From assembly GCA_003155135.1 (NCBI GenBank), contig PMFN01000031.1, positions 1 through 64,000 on the forward strand: 64,000 nucleotides of DNA. Reading direction: 5' to 3'. Shown here in pieces: positions 24,851 to 33,284 of this stretch; the first letter of the stretch is position 1; each line of letters starts with the position of its first letter. The notes below the pieces were generated by a model, which was given only the letters and a program-made list of their open reading frames with translations, had not been told where the DNA came from and made no database searches. Source of the stretch: Acidimicrobiaceae bacterium (GTDB taxonomy: Bacteria; Actinomycetota; Acidimicrobiia; Acidimicrobiales; RAAP-2). Both the position numbers and the translations under genes were made by a program.

Positions 24851-24852
24851 GC

Positions 24853-26355
24853 TCAGCTTGCGGTGGCGCTCTGCACGCCGGGCAGCGCCAGCTCGGCCAC
24901 CCGCCGGGGCGGGTCGAGACCGACGAGGACGAAGTGGCGGCGCTCGCCGCGTGCAATGACCTCACGAGCCTTGCGGGGGGCCGGGTTGCCGAGGCCCGAG
25001 AGCGGGACGTAGCAGTGCACGCCGGTCCCGTCGGGCAGCGTCACCTCGATCATCGCCCCGTGCGACGTGAAGGACACAACCTCGCCCTCCACCTCGCTGC
25101 CGATGGGGTAGGTGGCGACGAAGGTGATGAAGGCAAGGGGCTCGTTGACCGCCGGTGGCGGCGTGGCCGAGCCGCGGCGCTTGGAGCCCTTCTTGTCGTC
25201 GTGCTTCGTGTCGTGGTCCGATTTCGACTTCGCCTTGCGCTTGGGTTCGGCTTTCGCCTTGGCCTTGGTCTCCTTCGGCGGCGCCAGCGCCTCGGCGGTG
25301 GCCGCGCCGATCGCCTCGGCGATCTCGGGGTCGGCGACGGCCGCTCCCCTGCGCCGCCGGGCCGTCGGCGTGGCCGGGACAGCCGCGCCGGCACCGGCCG
25401 ATCTGCCGGTGCCCTTCCCATCGGCAGCCACGTCGCCACCCGAGCCCTCCTCCGTGGCAGCCGGCTCCACGGCAGCCAGCACCGGCGGCGCGACATCGGT
25501 CGGCTCGTCGAGCACGTCGAGCGGGGACGCCACCCGGGTGGCCGCCTTCGTCGCGCTCGGTGCCTTCTTGGCCTTCTTGGCGGTCGTCTTGACCACCTTG
25601 AGGGGGGCGGGCGCCGCGGCCTTGGCCACCTTCTTCGCCACCTTCTTCGGCTCGGCGACCTTTGTCGCCTTCTTCGTGGTCTTGGTGGCCTTGGCTGCCC
25701 TCTTGGCCTTCTTGGCCGGGGCCGTGGCCCGCCCGGGGGCGGGCTCCTCCCAGACATCGCCGATCTTCGGGGTGGTGCCGTCGGCGTGCTTGGGGGCGCG
25801 CTTGGCCGCCTTTGCCACCTTCTTGGCCGCCTTCGCCAGCTCGGCCGCCTTCACCGGCGCGGGGAGATCGGCGCCGCTCTCGATGCGCTCGGCATCGCGC
25901 CTCGCCTTGCCCGTCGCCTGACGGCTCTTCGGCCCGCGCACCGGCGAGCGCGGCGTGAAGATCCACCCGACCCCGGGGACGGGCTTGCCACCGACCAGGC
26001 GCCCCTCCTCGAAGAGCCACGGGTGCTCACCGTGGAACTCCTGGAACGAGTCGTTGGAGAGGACGATCGCCCCGGTGCGCTCGGCGATGCGCAGGACGAA
26101 GGCGTCGCCGCGCCCTATGGCGCCAGCCGGCGGGGAGACGACCTCCCCGTGGAGCTCGGCCTGCTCATACTGCTCGCGCTCGGAGGGGTCGATCCGGTGC
26201 TCGAACGTGGCGTCGACCACGACGACGATCTCGGCCGTCGGGTCCTCTTCGGCATAGGTGCGCACCGCCTCGTCCAGCTGGGCGAGGCTGGGCAGGGTCC
26301 GCCCCTCGGTGGCCAGATTCGAGCCGTCGACGACGACGTGATGCTTTTCAGGCAT
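24853..26355 (-). CDS. NYN-domain ribonuclease fused to histone-H1-like tail and S1 RNA-binding domain
   Basis: A 500-residue protein with three parts. Residues 1-135 look like a Zc3h12a-type NYN/PIN RNase: VVVDGSNLATEG (Asp10, Asn13), VVVVDATFEHR (Asp48), GRGDAFVLRIA (Asp84), VLSNDSFQE (Asp102), which together would form an acidic metal site. Residues about 140-400 are low-complexity Lys/Ala/Pro sequence (KKAKRAAKATKTTKKATK style) like histone H1 or HupB tails. Residues about 410-490 are S1-like (YPIGSEVEGEVVSFTSHGAM, then YVPLSGLG). It likely binds and cuts RNA, with the basic linker adding nucleic-acid affinity. The start codon lies in a perfect hairpin. Confidence 0.75.
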   Translation of the reverse strand: MPEKHHVVVDGSNLATEGRTLPSLAQLDEAVRTYAEEDPTAEIVVVVDATFEHRIDPSEREQYEQAELHGEVVSPPAGAIGRGDAFVLRIAERTGAIVLSNDSFQEFHGEHPWLFEEGRLVGGKPVPGVGWIFTPRSPVRGPKSRQATGKARRDAERIESGADLPAPVKAAELAKAAKKVAKAAKRAPKHADGTTPKIGDVWEEPAPGRATAPAKKAKRAAKATKTTKKATKVAEPKKVAKKVAKAAAPAPLKVVKTTAKKAKKAPSATKAATRVASPLDVLDEPTDVAPPVLAAVEPAATEEGSGGDVAADGKGTGRSAGAGAAVPATPTARRRRGAAVADPEIAEAIGAATAEALAPPKETKAKAKAEPKRKAKSKSDHDTKHDDKKGSKRRGSATPPPAVNEPLAFITFVATYPIGSEVEGEVVSFTSHGAMIEVTLPDGTGVHCYVPLSGLGNPAPRKAREVIARGERRHFVLVGLDPPRRVAELALPGVQSATAS

Positions 26356-26364
26356 ATCGCCTGA
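26348..26364 (-). promoter_or_regulatory. hairpin enclosing the start codon of the NYN/S1 gene
   Basis: On the minus strand TCAGGC-GATAT-GCCTGA is a perfect 6-bp stem with a 5-nt loop. The ATG (26355-26353) spans loop and 3' stem. The only SD-like AGG is in the 5' stem, so folding would hide both. Translational control is inferred. Confidence 0.4.
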
Positions 26365-26374
26365 TAGTCAAGCA

Positions 26375-26402
26375 CCCCAACCGGAGGGAGCCGGCGATGG
26401 GG
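26375..26402 (-). terminator. stem-loop after kgd
   Basis: CCCCA/TGGGG and CCGG/CCGG arms (internal loop between them) form a GC-rich hairpin 10 bp after the kgd stop, before the NYN/S1 gene. There is no T-run, so termination strength is uncertain. Confidence 0.35.
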
Positions 26403-26411
26403 CGGTCGGCA

Positions 26412-29400
26412 TCAGCCCACGGAGCGGGCGAGGAGATCGGTCTGTTCGAGCTGATGGAGGGCACCGCTGCCGGTGGCCGGGCTCGCCGATTCCGCCCTCG
26501 TCACGTGCCGGAGCTGGTAGCGCTCGCGTGGCAGGCGGTGCAGGCGCGAGAACACGAACGACCAGGCGCCCATGTTCTCGGGCTCCTCTTGGAGCCAGAC
26601 GAGGTCGCCGGCGAGCGGGTAGCGCCCGAGCACCGAGGCGATCCCCTGCTCGGGCCACGGGTAGAACTGCTCGAGGCGCACCACGGCGATGGCCGCCGGG
26701 TCGACGGCGTGCTCGCTCGCCAGCGTGTCGGCGGGGTTGGCCAGGAGGTGGTCCCGGCGGGCGATCGCCTCGAGGGCCACCTTGCCCGAGGCGAAGATGA
26801 TGCGCTCCACGCGGCCCGGGTCCCCGACGCCCGGGTCGTCGAGCACCTCGGCGAAGCTACCGGTGGCGAGCTCGGACAGGGGCGAGCGCGAGGCGGGAGC
26901 CCGCAACATCGACTTCGGCGTGATGACGATGAGCGGCGTCTTGGCCGGGCGGAGCACCTGGGCGCGCAGCAGGTGGAAGTACTGCGCGGCGGTCGAGGGC
27001 TGGGTGACGCGCAGGTTGCCCCGGGCGCAGAGCGACAAGAAGCGCTCGATGCGCGCCGAGCTGTGCTCGGGGCCCTGCCCCTCGTAGCCGTGCGGCAGCA
27101 GCATGGCGAGGCCGGCGCGCTGGCCCCACTTGTCCTCGGCGGCCACGAGGAAGTTGTCGATGATGATCTCCGCGCCGTTCACGAAGTCGCCGAACTGGGC
27201 CTCCCAGGCGACAAGGCTGTCGGGGGCCTCGACCGAGTAGCCGTACTCGAAGCCCACCGCCGCGTATTCCGAGAGCAGCGAATCGCGAACAGTGAAGTGG
27301 CCGAGGCGCTCGGCGCCCTCGATGACCGACCCGACGTGGGCGAGGGGCACGTACTCGTTGCCGTTGGCGTAGTCGACGAGCACCGAGTGGCGGTGGCTGA
27401 ACGTGCCGCGACGCGTGTCCTGGCCGGTCAGGCGCACGTCGGCGCCCTCGAGGAGCAGCGACCCGACGGCCAGGGCCTCGCCGAGTGCCCAGTCGACCTG
27501 GCCGCTCCCGACCAGCTTGTCCCGCTGGGCGAACTGGCGCTCGAGCTTCGGGTGGATGGTGAACCCCTCGGGCACGGTGCGCACCAGCTGCGCGAGGCGC
27601 ACCAGCACGTCTTCGGGCACGCCGGTGGGGACGGCCGGGATGGCGGCGGCCGGCTCGTGGAGCGGTATGGCCACCGGTGGGCTGACGGCCTCGGCGCGCA
27701 CCTCGTCGAGAGCCTGCTGGAGGCGGCCGTTGAAGCTGTCGAGGGCCGCTTCGGCCTCGTCGAGGGTGATGTCGCCGCGCCGGACCAGGACCTCGGTGTA
27801 GAGCTTGCGCACCGAGCGCTTGGCGTCGATGAGCTGGTACATGAGGGGCTGCGTGTAGCTCGGGTCGTCGCCTTCGTTGTGGCCGTGGCGCCGGTAGCAG
27901 ACCAGGTCGATGACCACGTCCTTGTGGAAGCGCTGGCGGAAGGCGAAGGCGAGGCGCGCCGCGCGCATGCAGGCCTCGGGGTCGTCGCCGTTCACGTGGA
28001 AGATCGGCGCCTGGACCATCTTGGCCACGTCGGTGGCGTACATCGACGAGCGCGCCGCCTGGGGGGCGGTGGTGAAGCCGACCTGGTTGTTGATGACCAG
28101 GTGCACCGTCCCGCCGGTGCGATACCCCGACAGCTGCGAGAGGTTGAGGGTCTCGGCCACCACGCCCTGGCCGGCGAAGGCGGCGTCGCCGTGGACGAGG
28201 AGGGAGAGGACGGGGAACGTCATTTGCTCCTGGGCCAGGGCGGCGGGGGTGCCGTCGGTCGGCGGCAGCACGCGGTCCTGCTTGGCCCGGGCCATGCCTT
28301 CGACGACCGGGTCGACGGCTTCGAGGTGCGAGGGGTTCGACGCCATGGTGATCGTGAGGTCGATGCCCGATCGCCCGGTGAACTTGCCCACTGCGCCCTT
28401 GTGGTACTTCACGTCGCCCGAGCCCTGGACCGACTCGGGGTCGAGGTTGCCCTCGAACTCGCCGAAGATCTCCTGGTAGGACTTGCCGACGATGTTGGCG
28501 AGCACGTTGAGCCGGCCGCGGTGCGCCATGCCCATGACCACCTCTTGGGTGCCCACCTTGGCTGCCTCGTCCAAGACGGTGTCGAGGACGACGATGGTCG
28601 ACTCGGCGCCCTCGAGCCCGAAGCGCTTCTGGCCCACGTAGCGGGTGTGGAGGAAGCGCTCGAAGACCTCGGCCGAGTTGAGCAGCTCCAAGATGTGCTG
28701 CTGCTCGTCCTTCTGCACGGTGGACGACACGCCCTCGACCTGCTCTTGGATCCAGCGCTTCTGCACCGGGTCCTGGATGTGCATGTACTCGATGCCGAGC
28801 GTCCGGCAGTAGGCGTCGCGCAGGACGTGGAGGATCTCGTCGAGCGAGGCCACTTCGAGGGCGGCCAGCCCGTCGGCCACGAAGCGCCTCGGCAGGTCCC
28901 AGATGGTGAGCCCGTAGGTGAGCGGGTCGAGCTCGGGGTACGAGTGCGGCGGCTCGGCGTCGAGGGGGTCGAGGTGGGCGATGAGGTGGCCCCGCACGCG
29001 ATAGATGTTGATCAGCGTCTGCACGCGCACCTGCTTGGCCAATCGGGCGTGCTCGCCCTCGGCGGGGTCGTCAGCCGCGTTCACGTCGGCACGCCAGCGC
29101 ACCGGCTCGTAGGGCACGCCCATCGACTCGAAGACTTCGTCGTAGAACCCGTGCTTGCCGGTCAGGCACTCGGCCATGTGGGCGAGGAACAGGCCCGACT
29201 CGGCCCCCTGGATGATGCGGTGGTCATAGGTCGAGGTGATGGTCACCACCTTGCCGAGGCCGAGCTCGGCGATCACGCGTGGGTCGGCGGCCTCGAAGCC
29301 GGCGGGGTACGCGAGCGCCCCGACGCCGATGATCGCCCCCTGGCCGGGCATGAGGCGCGGCACCGACTGGGCCGTCCCGAGCGTGCCGGGGTTGGTGAGC

Positions 29401-30182
29401 GACACCGTCGTCCCCGAGAAGTCGTCCGGTGTCGCCTTGTTGGAGTGGACCTTTCGCACGAGCTCCTCGTAGGCGAGGACGAACGAGCGGAAGTCGAGCG
29501 TGTCGGCGTTCTTCACGCACGGCACCATGAGCGTGCGGCTGCCATCGGGCTTCTCGACGTCGACGGCGAGGCCGAGCCCCACGTGCTCGTGGCGCAGAAC
29601 CCCAGGGGTGCCCTTCTCGTCGATGCCCGCTACGAAGGCGGCGTTGAGCGCGGGAATCGCTTCGAGTGAGCGGACGAGGGCGAAGCCGATCAGGTGGGTG
29701 AAGCTCACCTTGGCCCCGGTGGTGCGGGCCAGCTGGTTGTTGAGGATCTGGCGGTTCACCTCCAGCAGGCGGGCCGGCACGGTCCGCACGCTGGTCGCGG
29801 TCGGCACGCCCAGGCTGGCCTCCATGTTGGACACGATGCGCGACGCGGCGCCGCGAAGGGGCGTGGCCCGGACGGGTTCGGGCCCGACGGGCGTGGTGAC
29901 CTCCGCGCTGGGCGCCACCGTCGCCGCCACCGAGTCGGTGGCCAGGAGTGGAGCGGCGACCACCGGCGGCGCCGCGCCGTCACTGGCGGGCTCGGCGCCC
30001 TGGGTCGACGCCGGGGCGGAGCCCGCGTGGGTGGCGGCGGGGACCGGCGAGCGCTGGTACCCGGCGAAGAACTCCTGCCAGCTCTCGCTCACCGAGCCGG
30101 GATCGACGAGAAATCGGTCGTACATGTCGTCGACCAGCCAGGCATTGGGCCCGAACGATCCAGACGCTTCTTTGCTCACCAC
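26412..30182 (-). CDS. kgd: multifunctional 2-oxoglutarate decarboxylase/dehydrogenase E1-E2 (Kgd)
   Basis: A 1256-residue actinobacterial fusion of the TCA cycle. Residues 1-45 (NAWLVDDMYDRFLVDPG) are the E1 N-terminal helix. A Pro/Ala linker (46-110) leads to an E2 succinyltransferase-like core (about 111-335) with the DHR motif at 320-322 and no lipoyl domain. Then follows the ThDP-dependent E1 (about 345-1256) with GDAAFAGQGVVAETLNLSQL and the Asn in VINNQVGF. The enzyme decarboxylates 2-oxoglutarate and passes succinyl to lipoyl-E2/E3 partners encoded elsewhere. GTG at 30182 has GAGG 5 nt upstream; a TAGGCT -10 box lies at 30229-30224. Length and order match mycobacterial Kgd. Confidence 0.93.
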   Translation of the reverse strand: MVSKEASGSFGPNAWLVDDMYDRFLVDPGSVSESWQEFFAGYQRSPVPAATHAGSAPASTQGAEPASDGAAPPVVAAPLLATDSVAATVAPSAEVTTPVGPEPVRATPLRGAASRIVSNMEASLGVPTATSVRTVPARLLEVNRQILNNQLARTTGAKVSFTHLIGFALVRSLEAIPALNAAFVAGIDEKGTPGVLRHEHVGLGLAVDVEKPDGSRTLMVPCVKNADTLDFRSFVLAYEELVRKVHSNKATPDDFSGTTVSLTNPGTLGTAQSVPRLMPGQGAIIGVGALAYPAGFEAADPRVIAELGLGKVVTITSTYDHRIIQGAESGLFLAHMAECLTGKHGFYDEVFESMGVPYEPVRWRADVNAADDPAEGEHARLAKQVRVQTLINIYRVRGHLIAHLDPLDAEPPHSYPELDPLTYGLTIWDLPRRFVADGLAALEVASLDEILHVLRDAYCRTLGIEYMHIQDPVQKRWIQEQVEGVSSTVQKDEQQHILELLNSAEVFERFLHTRYVGQKRFGLEGAESTIVVLDTVLDEAAKVGTQEVVMGMAHRGRLNVLANIVGKSYQEIFGEFEGNLDPESVQGSGDVKYHKGAVGKFTGRSGIDLTITMASNPSHLEAVDPVVEGMARAKQDRVLPPTDGTPAALAQEQMTFPVLSLLVHGDAAFAGQGVVAETLNLSQLSGYRTGGTVHLVINNQVGFTTAPQAARSSMYATDVAKMVQAPIFHVNGDDPEACMRAARLAFAFRQRFHKDVVIDLVCYRRHGHNEGDDPSYTQPLMYQLIDAKRSVRKLYTEVLVRRGDITLDEAEAALDSFNGRLQQALDEVRAEAVSPPVAIPLHEPAAAIPAVPTGVPEDVLVRLAQLVRTVPEGFTIHPKLERQFAQRDKLVGSGQVDWALGEALAVGSLLLEGADVRLTGQDTRRGTFSHRHSVLVDYANGNEYVPLAHVGSVIEGAERLGHFTVRDSLLSEYAAVGFEYGYSVEAPDSLVAWEAQFGDFVNGAEIIIDNFLVAAEDKWGQRAGLAMLLPHGYEGQGPEHSSARIERFLSLCARGNLRVTQPSTAAQYFHLLRAQVLRPAKTPLIVITPKSMLRAPASRSPLSELATGSFAEVLDDPGVGDPGRVERIIFASGKVALEAIARRDHLLANPADTLASEHAVDPAAIAVVRLEQFYPWPEQGIASVLGRYPLAGDLVWLQEEPENMGAWSFVFSRLHRLPRERYQLRHVTRAESASPATGSGALHQLEQTDLLARSVG

Positions 30183-30223
30183 GCCATCCTCACCGGCGGT
30201 CGTCCCGCCTGATTGCTGTGCCC

Positions 30224-30229
30224 AGCCTA
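30224..30229 (-). promoter_or_regulatory. candidate -10 box TAGGCT of kgd
   Basis: TAGGCT on the minus strand lies about 42 bp before the GTG at 30182, leaving a short leader that contains the GAGG ribosome site. The -35 region (TGTTCT at 17 bp) is poor. Confidence 0.35.
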
Positions 30230-30283
30230 CCGGGGCACCTTCGCCCAGAACACCGCCCGGTCGTCGAGAAATCCTGCTCAAGG

Positions 30284-30289
30284 TAGCGT
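30284..30289 (+). promoter_or_regulatory. -10 box TAGCGT for leader peptide and hydrolase
   Basis: TAGCGT lies 7 nt before a GTG at 30297 that opens a 15-codon frame ending on the hydrolase start codon. Confidence 0.4.
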
Positions 30290-30296
30290 CGCAGGC

Positions 30297-30344
30297 GTGC
30301 CGCCAACCGTACGCCCGTGTCGCGGCCCGAGGCTCGCACCATGA
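30297..30344 (+). CDS. putative leaderless leader peptide (15 residues)
   Basis: GTG at 30297 opens the frame MPPTVRPCRGPRLAP, whose TGA (30342-30344) overlaps the ATG of the hydrolase gene as ATGA. With a -10 box 7 nt upstream, it would be translated from the mRNA 5' end and couple translation to the hydrolase. It has one Cys and three Arg but no run of one amino acid that would mark a classic attenuator. Confidence 0.35.
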   Translation: MPPTVRPCRGPRLAP

Positions 30345-31192
30345 GCCCGTTCCCGAAGGGCCTCCACGTGGTCGACCGGCCACCCGAGGACGGCTCGTCG
30401 CCGCTCGACGCCCCGGTCGTCGTCTTGGTCCACGGTTCCCTCGATCGCGCTGCGAGCTTCCGGCGCGTCGCCCGGCGCCTCCCCGACCTCGAGCTCCTCA
30501 CCTACGACCGGCGCGGCTACCAGGGCTCGCGCGGCGAGCCCGGCGATCCCGCGCCTACCCTCGGCACCCACGTCGAGGACCTGCTCGGCATCGTGGCCGC
30601 AGTGAGGGATCCGGGCCGCCGGGTGACCGCCATCGGGCACAGCCTCGGCGGCGTGGTGGTCATGGCCGCCGCCATCGCGGAGCCCGCCTCGTTCGCCTCA
30701 ATCGGCCTCTACGAGGCGCCCATGCCGTGGCTTGGGTTCCGCCGGAGCCGGTCAGGGGCGCCCCAGCCGTGGCCGAGCGTCGCCGAGGACCCCGCCGTCG
30801 AGGCCGAGCGGTTCTTCCGCCGCCAGGTCGGCGACGCGACGTGGGAGCGGCTCCCCGAATCGTCGAAGGACGACAAACGCGCCGACGGGCCGGCTCTCGC
30901 CTCGGACCTGCGCTCCATCCGCGGCCGACCACCCTTCGACGTGGCCATGCTCAGCGTGCCGGCGGTGTTCGCCCACGGCGGCCCATCGAGCCAGGCCCAC
31001 CACCACCGCACCATGGACTACCTGGCGGCCGAGATCCCCGGTGCCATCGGCTTCGCGATTCACGACGCCGGGCACGGAGCACACCTCTCGAGCCCGGACG
31101 CATTCGCCGAGTTCGTGCGCGCCGCGGTGGCGCAAGGTTCACGGGCCGGCGCGGGCGCGAGTCGCAACGAACCCCAGAGTGAGACGAGGTGA
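30341..31192 (+). CDS. alpha/beta-hydrolase fold protein
   Basis: A 283-residue hydrolase. Oxyanion motif VVLVHGSLDRAAS, YDRRGYQGS, nucleophile elbow IGHSLGG, and C-terminal HDAGHGAHLSSP with the catalytic His. Substrate unknown. ATG at 30341 has GAGG 8 nt upstream and is where the 15-codon leader ends; a GTG at 30317 would extend it by eight residues. The epimerase gene starts 4 bp after its stop. Confidence 0.85.
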   Translation: MSPFPKGLHVVDRPPEDGSSPLDAPVVVLVHGSLDRAASFRRVARRLPDLELLTYDRRGYQGSRGEPGDPAPTLGTHVEDLLGIVAAVRDPGRRVTAIGHSLGGVVVMAAAIAEPASFASIGLYEAPMPWLGFRRSRSGAPQPWPSVAEDPAVEAERFFRRQVGDATWERLPESSKDDKRADGPALASDLRSIRGRPPFDVAMLSVPAVFAHGGPSSQAHHHRTMDYLAAEIPGAIGFAIHDAGHGAHLSSPDAFAEFVRAAVAQGSRAGAGASRNEPQSETR

Positions 31193-31196
31193 GCAG

Positions 31197-32123
31197 GTGA
31201 ACATCCTGGTGAGCGGTTCCCACGGCATGATCGGCCAGGCGCTCGGCACGCGCCTGCGTGCAGAGGGCCACCAGGTCATCGCCCTCGTGCGTCCCGGCAG
31301 CCCGAGTGATCCCGCCGGCTCGGCGCACGTTGCCTGGGACCCGCCACAGGCCAGCATCGATATGGAGGCACTCGAAAAGGCGGGGCCCATCGACGCGGTG
31401 GTGCACCTCGCCGGCGCGGGCATCGCCGACAAGCGCTGGACCCCGCAGCGCCGTGACGCCATCTTGGACTCGAGGGTGGCGAGCACCCGCCTGCTCGCCG
31501 AGTCGCTGCCTCGACTGCGCCCGGCCCCCGCCGTCCTCGTCAGCGGCTCGGCCATTGGCTACTACGGCGACCGGGGGGCCGAGATGCTGGGGGAGGATGC
31601 CGGGCCGGGCTCGGGCTACCTTGCCTCGGTCTGCCAGGCGTGGGAGTCGGCGGCGTCGCCCGTCACCGATGCCGGCATCCGGCTGGTGCTGCTGCGCACC
31701 GGGGTCGTCCTCTCGGCCGACGGTGGCGCCCTCAAGCGCCAGCTCCCGCTGTTTCGCGCCGGGGTCGGCGGGCGGCTCGGGAGCGGCACGCAGTACCTGA
31801 GCTGGATCGCCCTCGACGACGAGGTGGGGGCGATCGTCCATGCCATCGGCACCCCCGATCTCGCCGGCCCTCTCAACGCAACCGCGCCCGCGCCGGTGAC
31901 CAACGCCGAATTCACCAGCGAGCTCGCTCGGGCGCTGCACCGACCCGCACTGCTGCCCGTGCCGCGGCGCGCCCTCGGCCTCGCCCTGGGCCAGGAGCTG
32001 GTCGACGAGGCGTTGCTCGCCTCCCAGCGCGTGCTGCCGGCCCGCCTGCTCGCCAGTGGCTACGCGTTCGCCTACCCCGAGCTCTCCGGGTGCCTCGCCG
32101 AGCTGGTGGGATCGGGCCACTGA
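31197..32123 (+). CDS. TIGR01777-family NAD(P)-binding epimerase
   Basis: A 308-residue short-chain-dehydrogenase-like protein of the YfcH/SulA family. The Rossmann motif is ILVSGSHGMIGQAL. Family signatures are VVHLAGAGIADKRWT, VSGSAIGYYGDRG, LLRTGVVLS and YLSWIALDDEVGAI. The C-terminal DUF1731-like segment (LGQELVDEALLASQRVLPAR) is intact. Substrate unknown across the family. GTG start at 31197, with GAGG upstream. Confidence 0.88.
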   Translation: MNILVSGSHGMIGQALGTRLRAEGHQVIALVRPGSPSDPAGSAHVAWDPPQASIDMEALEKAGPIDAVVHLAGAGIADKRWTPQRRDAILDSRVASTRLLAESLPRLRPAPAVLVSGSAIGYYGDRGAEMLGEDAGPGSGYLASVCQAWESAASPVTDAGIRLVLLRTGVVLSADGGALKRQLPLFRAGVGGRLGSGTQYLSWIALDDEVGAIVHAIGTPDLAGPLNATAPAPVTNAEFTSELARALHRPALLPVPRRALGLALGQELVDEALLASQRVLPARLLASGYAFAYPELSGCLAELVGSGH

Positions 32124-33280
32124 GCAAAGGCTCACCCCTACCGGTCGACCGCCTCGCGCTGCTCAGCCGTGGCGTGCTCGCCATCGGCGTCCCCGCAGCG
32201 GCGCTGGCCATCGGGCTCGCCCCCCACGACGCGGCCGCGGCCGCTGCACAGAGCTGGCCCGCCTTCGTGCTCGTCGCCGGGCTGCTGCTGCTCGGGCTGG
32301 TCGCCGGCGCCGACGGCCTGTTCGAGGCGGCGGGCCGGCTGGTAGCGCGCGTCGGCGGGTCCCATGGCGTGGTGCTGCTCGCCGCCTCGTCGGTACTCAT
32401 CGCCGTCGTGAGCGCGGTCTTGAACCTCGACACCGCGGTCACGTTCTTGACGCCGGTGGTGATCGTGGCGGCACGTCGGCGCTCCATGGCGGTCGAGCCC
32501 TTCTGCTACCTCACCGTGCTGCTCGCCAACGCCGGCTCGCTCCTCTTGCCGGGATCCAACCTCACGAACCTCATCGTGCTTGGCACCTCCCATGTGAGCG
32601 GGTCGACGTTCACGCTCCACATGCTGCCCGCCTGGATCGCCGCCGTCGTGAGCGTGCCGGTGGTCGTGGCGCTGTGGTGGCGCCGCCACCTCCACGCCGG
32701 TGCCGCCGCCGAGGGCAAGGACAGGGCACGGCCCAGGATCGGGGTCGGCCTGGTCGGCGTGGTGCTCGCCGTCGTGGCCATGCTGGTGCTGGCCCCGGGC
32801 CCCTTGGCGATCACCGTGGCGGCCATCGGGATAGCCGCCGCCCTCTGGCGGCTGCGCGAGGGCCGCCTCTCGACGAGTGCGCTCGCCACCACCCTCAACG
32901 CGCCCATGCTCGTCGGGCTCTTCGGTCTCGCCACCGCACTCGGCGCCCTCGGCCGGACCTGGTCGGGACCCGCCACGCTGCTGGCCCACTGCTCGTCGTG
33001 GGAGACCGCGGGCGTGGGGGCGTTGACGGCGGTCCTCGTGAACAACCTGCCTGCGGCGTCGCTCCTCGCCGCGCACCGTGTCGCCGACCCCTACGCGCTG
33101 CTGGTCGGGCTCAACCTCGGCCCCAACCTGGCGGTGACCGGGGCGCTGTCGGCCGTGCTGTGGATGGCCGCCGCCCGCCAGGCCGGCGTCGAGCCTTCGG
33201 CGCGGCGCTTCAGCACCATCGGCGTGGTGGTCGCGCCCATCTCCATGGCGCTCGCGCTGGCCGCCCTGGCCCTCGCCTGA
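32090..33280 (+). CDS. ArsB/NhaD-type (ion transporter superfamily) permease
   Basis: An about 396-residue membrane protein with 10-11 hydrophobic segments. Family markers are the intramembrane LNLDTAVTFLTPVVI, SLLLPGSNLTNLIVLGTS and, in the second half, LVNNLPAASLLAAHR and GLNLGPNLAVTGALSAVLW. It is an ArsB-like anion or metalloid efflux/ion-transporter-superfamily carrier; no arsenic genes are nearby, so the substrate is open. The start is uncertain: GTG 32090 overlaps the epimerase by 34 bp, GTG 32174 would cut into the first helix, and a CTG sits at 32120. Confidence 0.78.
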   Translation: MPRRAGGIGPLSKGSPLPVDRLALLSRGVLAIGVPAAALAIGLAPHDAAAAAAQSWPAFVLVAGLLLLGLVAGADGLFEAAGRLVARVGGSHGVVLLAASSVLIAVVSAVLNLDTAVTFLTPVVIVAARRRSMAVEPFCYLTVLLANAGSLLLPGSNLTNLIVLGTSHVSGSTFTLHMLPAWIAAVVSVPVVVALWWRRHLHAGAAAEGKDRARPRIGVGLVGVVLAVVAMLVLAPGPLAITVAAIGIAAALWRLREGRLSTSALATTLNAPMLVGLFGLATALGALGRTWSGPATLLAHCSSWETAGVGALTAVLVNNLPAASLLAAHRVADPYALLVGLNLGPNLAVTGALSAVLWMAAARQAGVEPSARRFSTIGVVVAPISMALALAALALA

Positions 33281-33284
33281 GCCC

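Noticed and set aside
25540-25740. Short repeated CTTGGCC/CTTCTTGGCC-type units
   Set aside because: They encode the Lys/Ala-rich linker of the NYN/S1 protein and follow codon use for Lys and Ala, not a non-coding repeat array or CRISPR.
26397-29669. Open frame of about 1090 codons on the plus strand
   Set aside because: It is antisense to kgd, has composition expected of the complementary strand of high-GC coding DNA (His/Val/Asp/Arg-rich), and no recognisable domain. Stop codons are rare in such frames.
32120-32122. CTG start codon of the ArsB-like gene overlapping the epimerase TGA
   Set aside because: The overlap is attractive, but CTG starts are rare and GTG at 32090 and 32174 are in the same frame, so the start is left uncertain.
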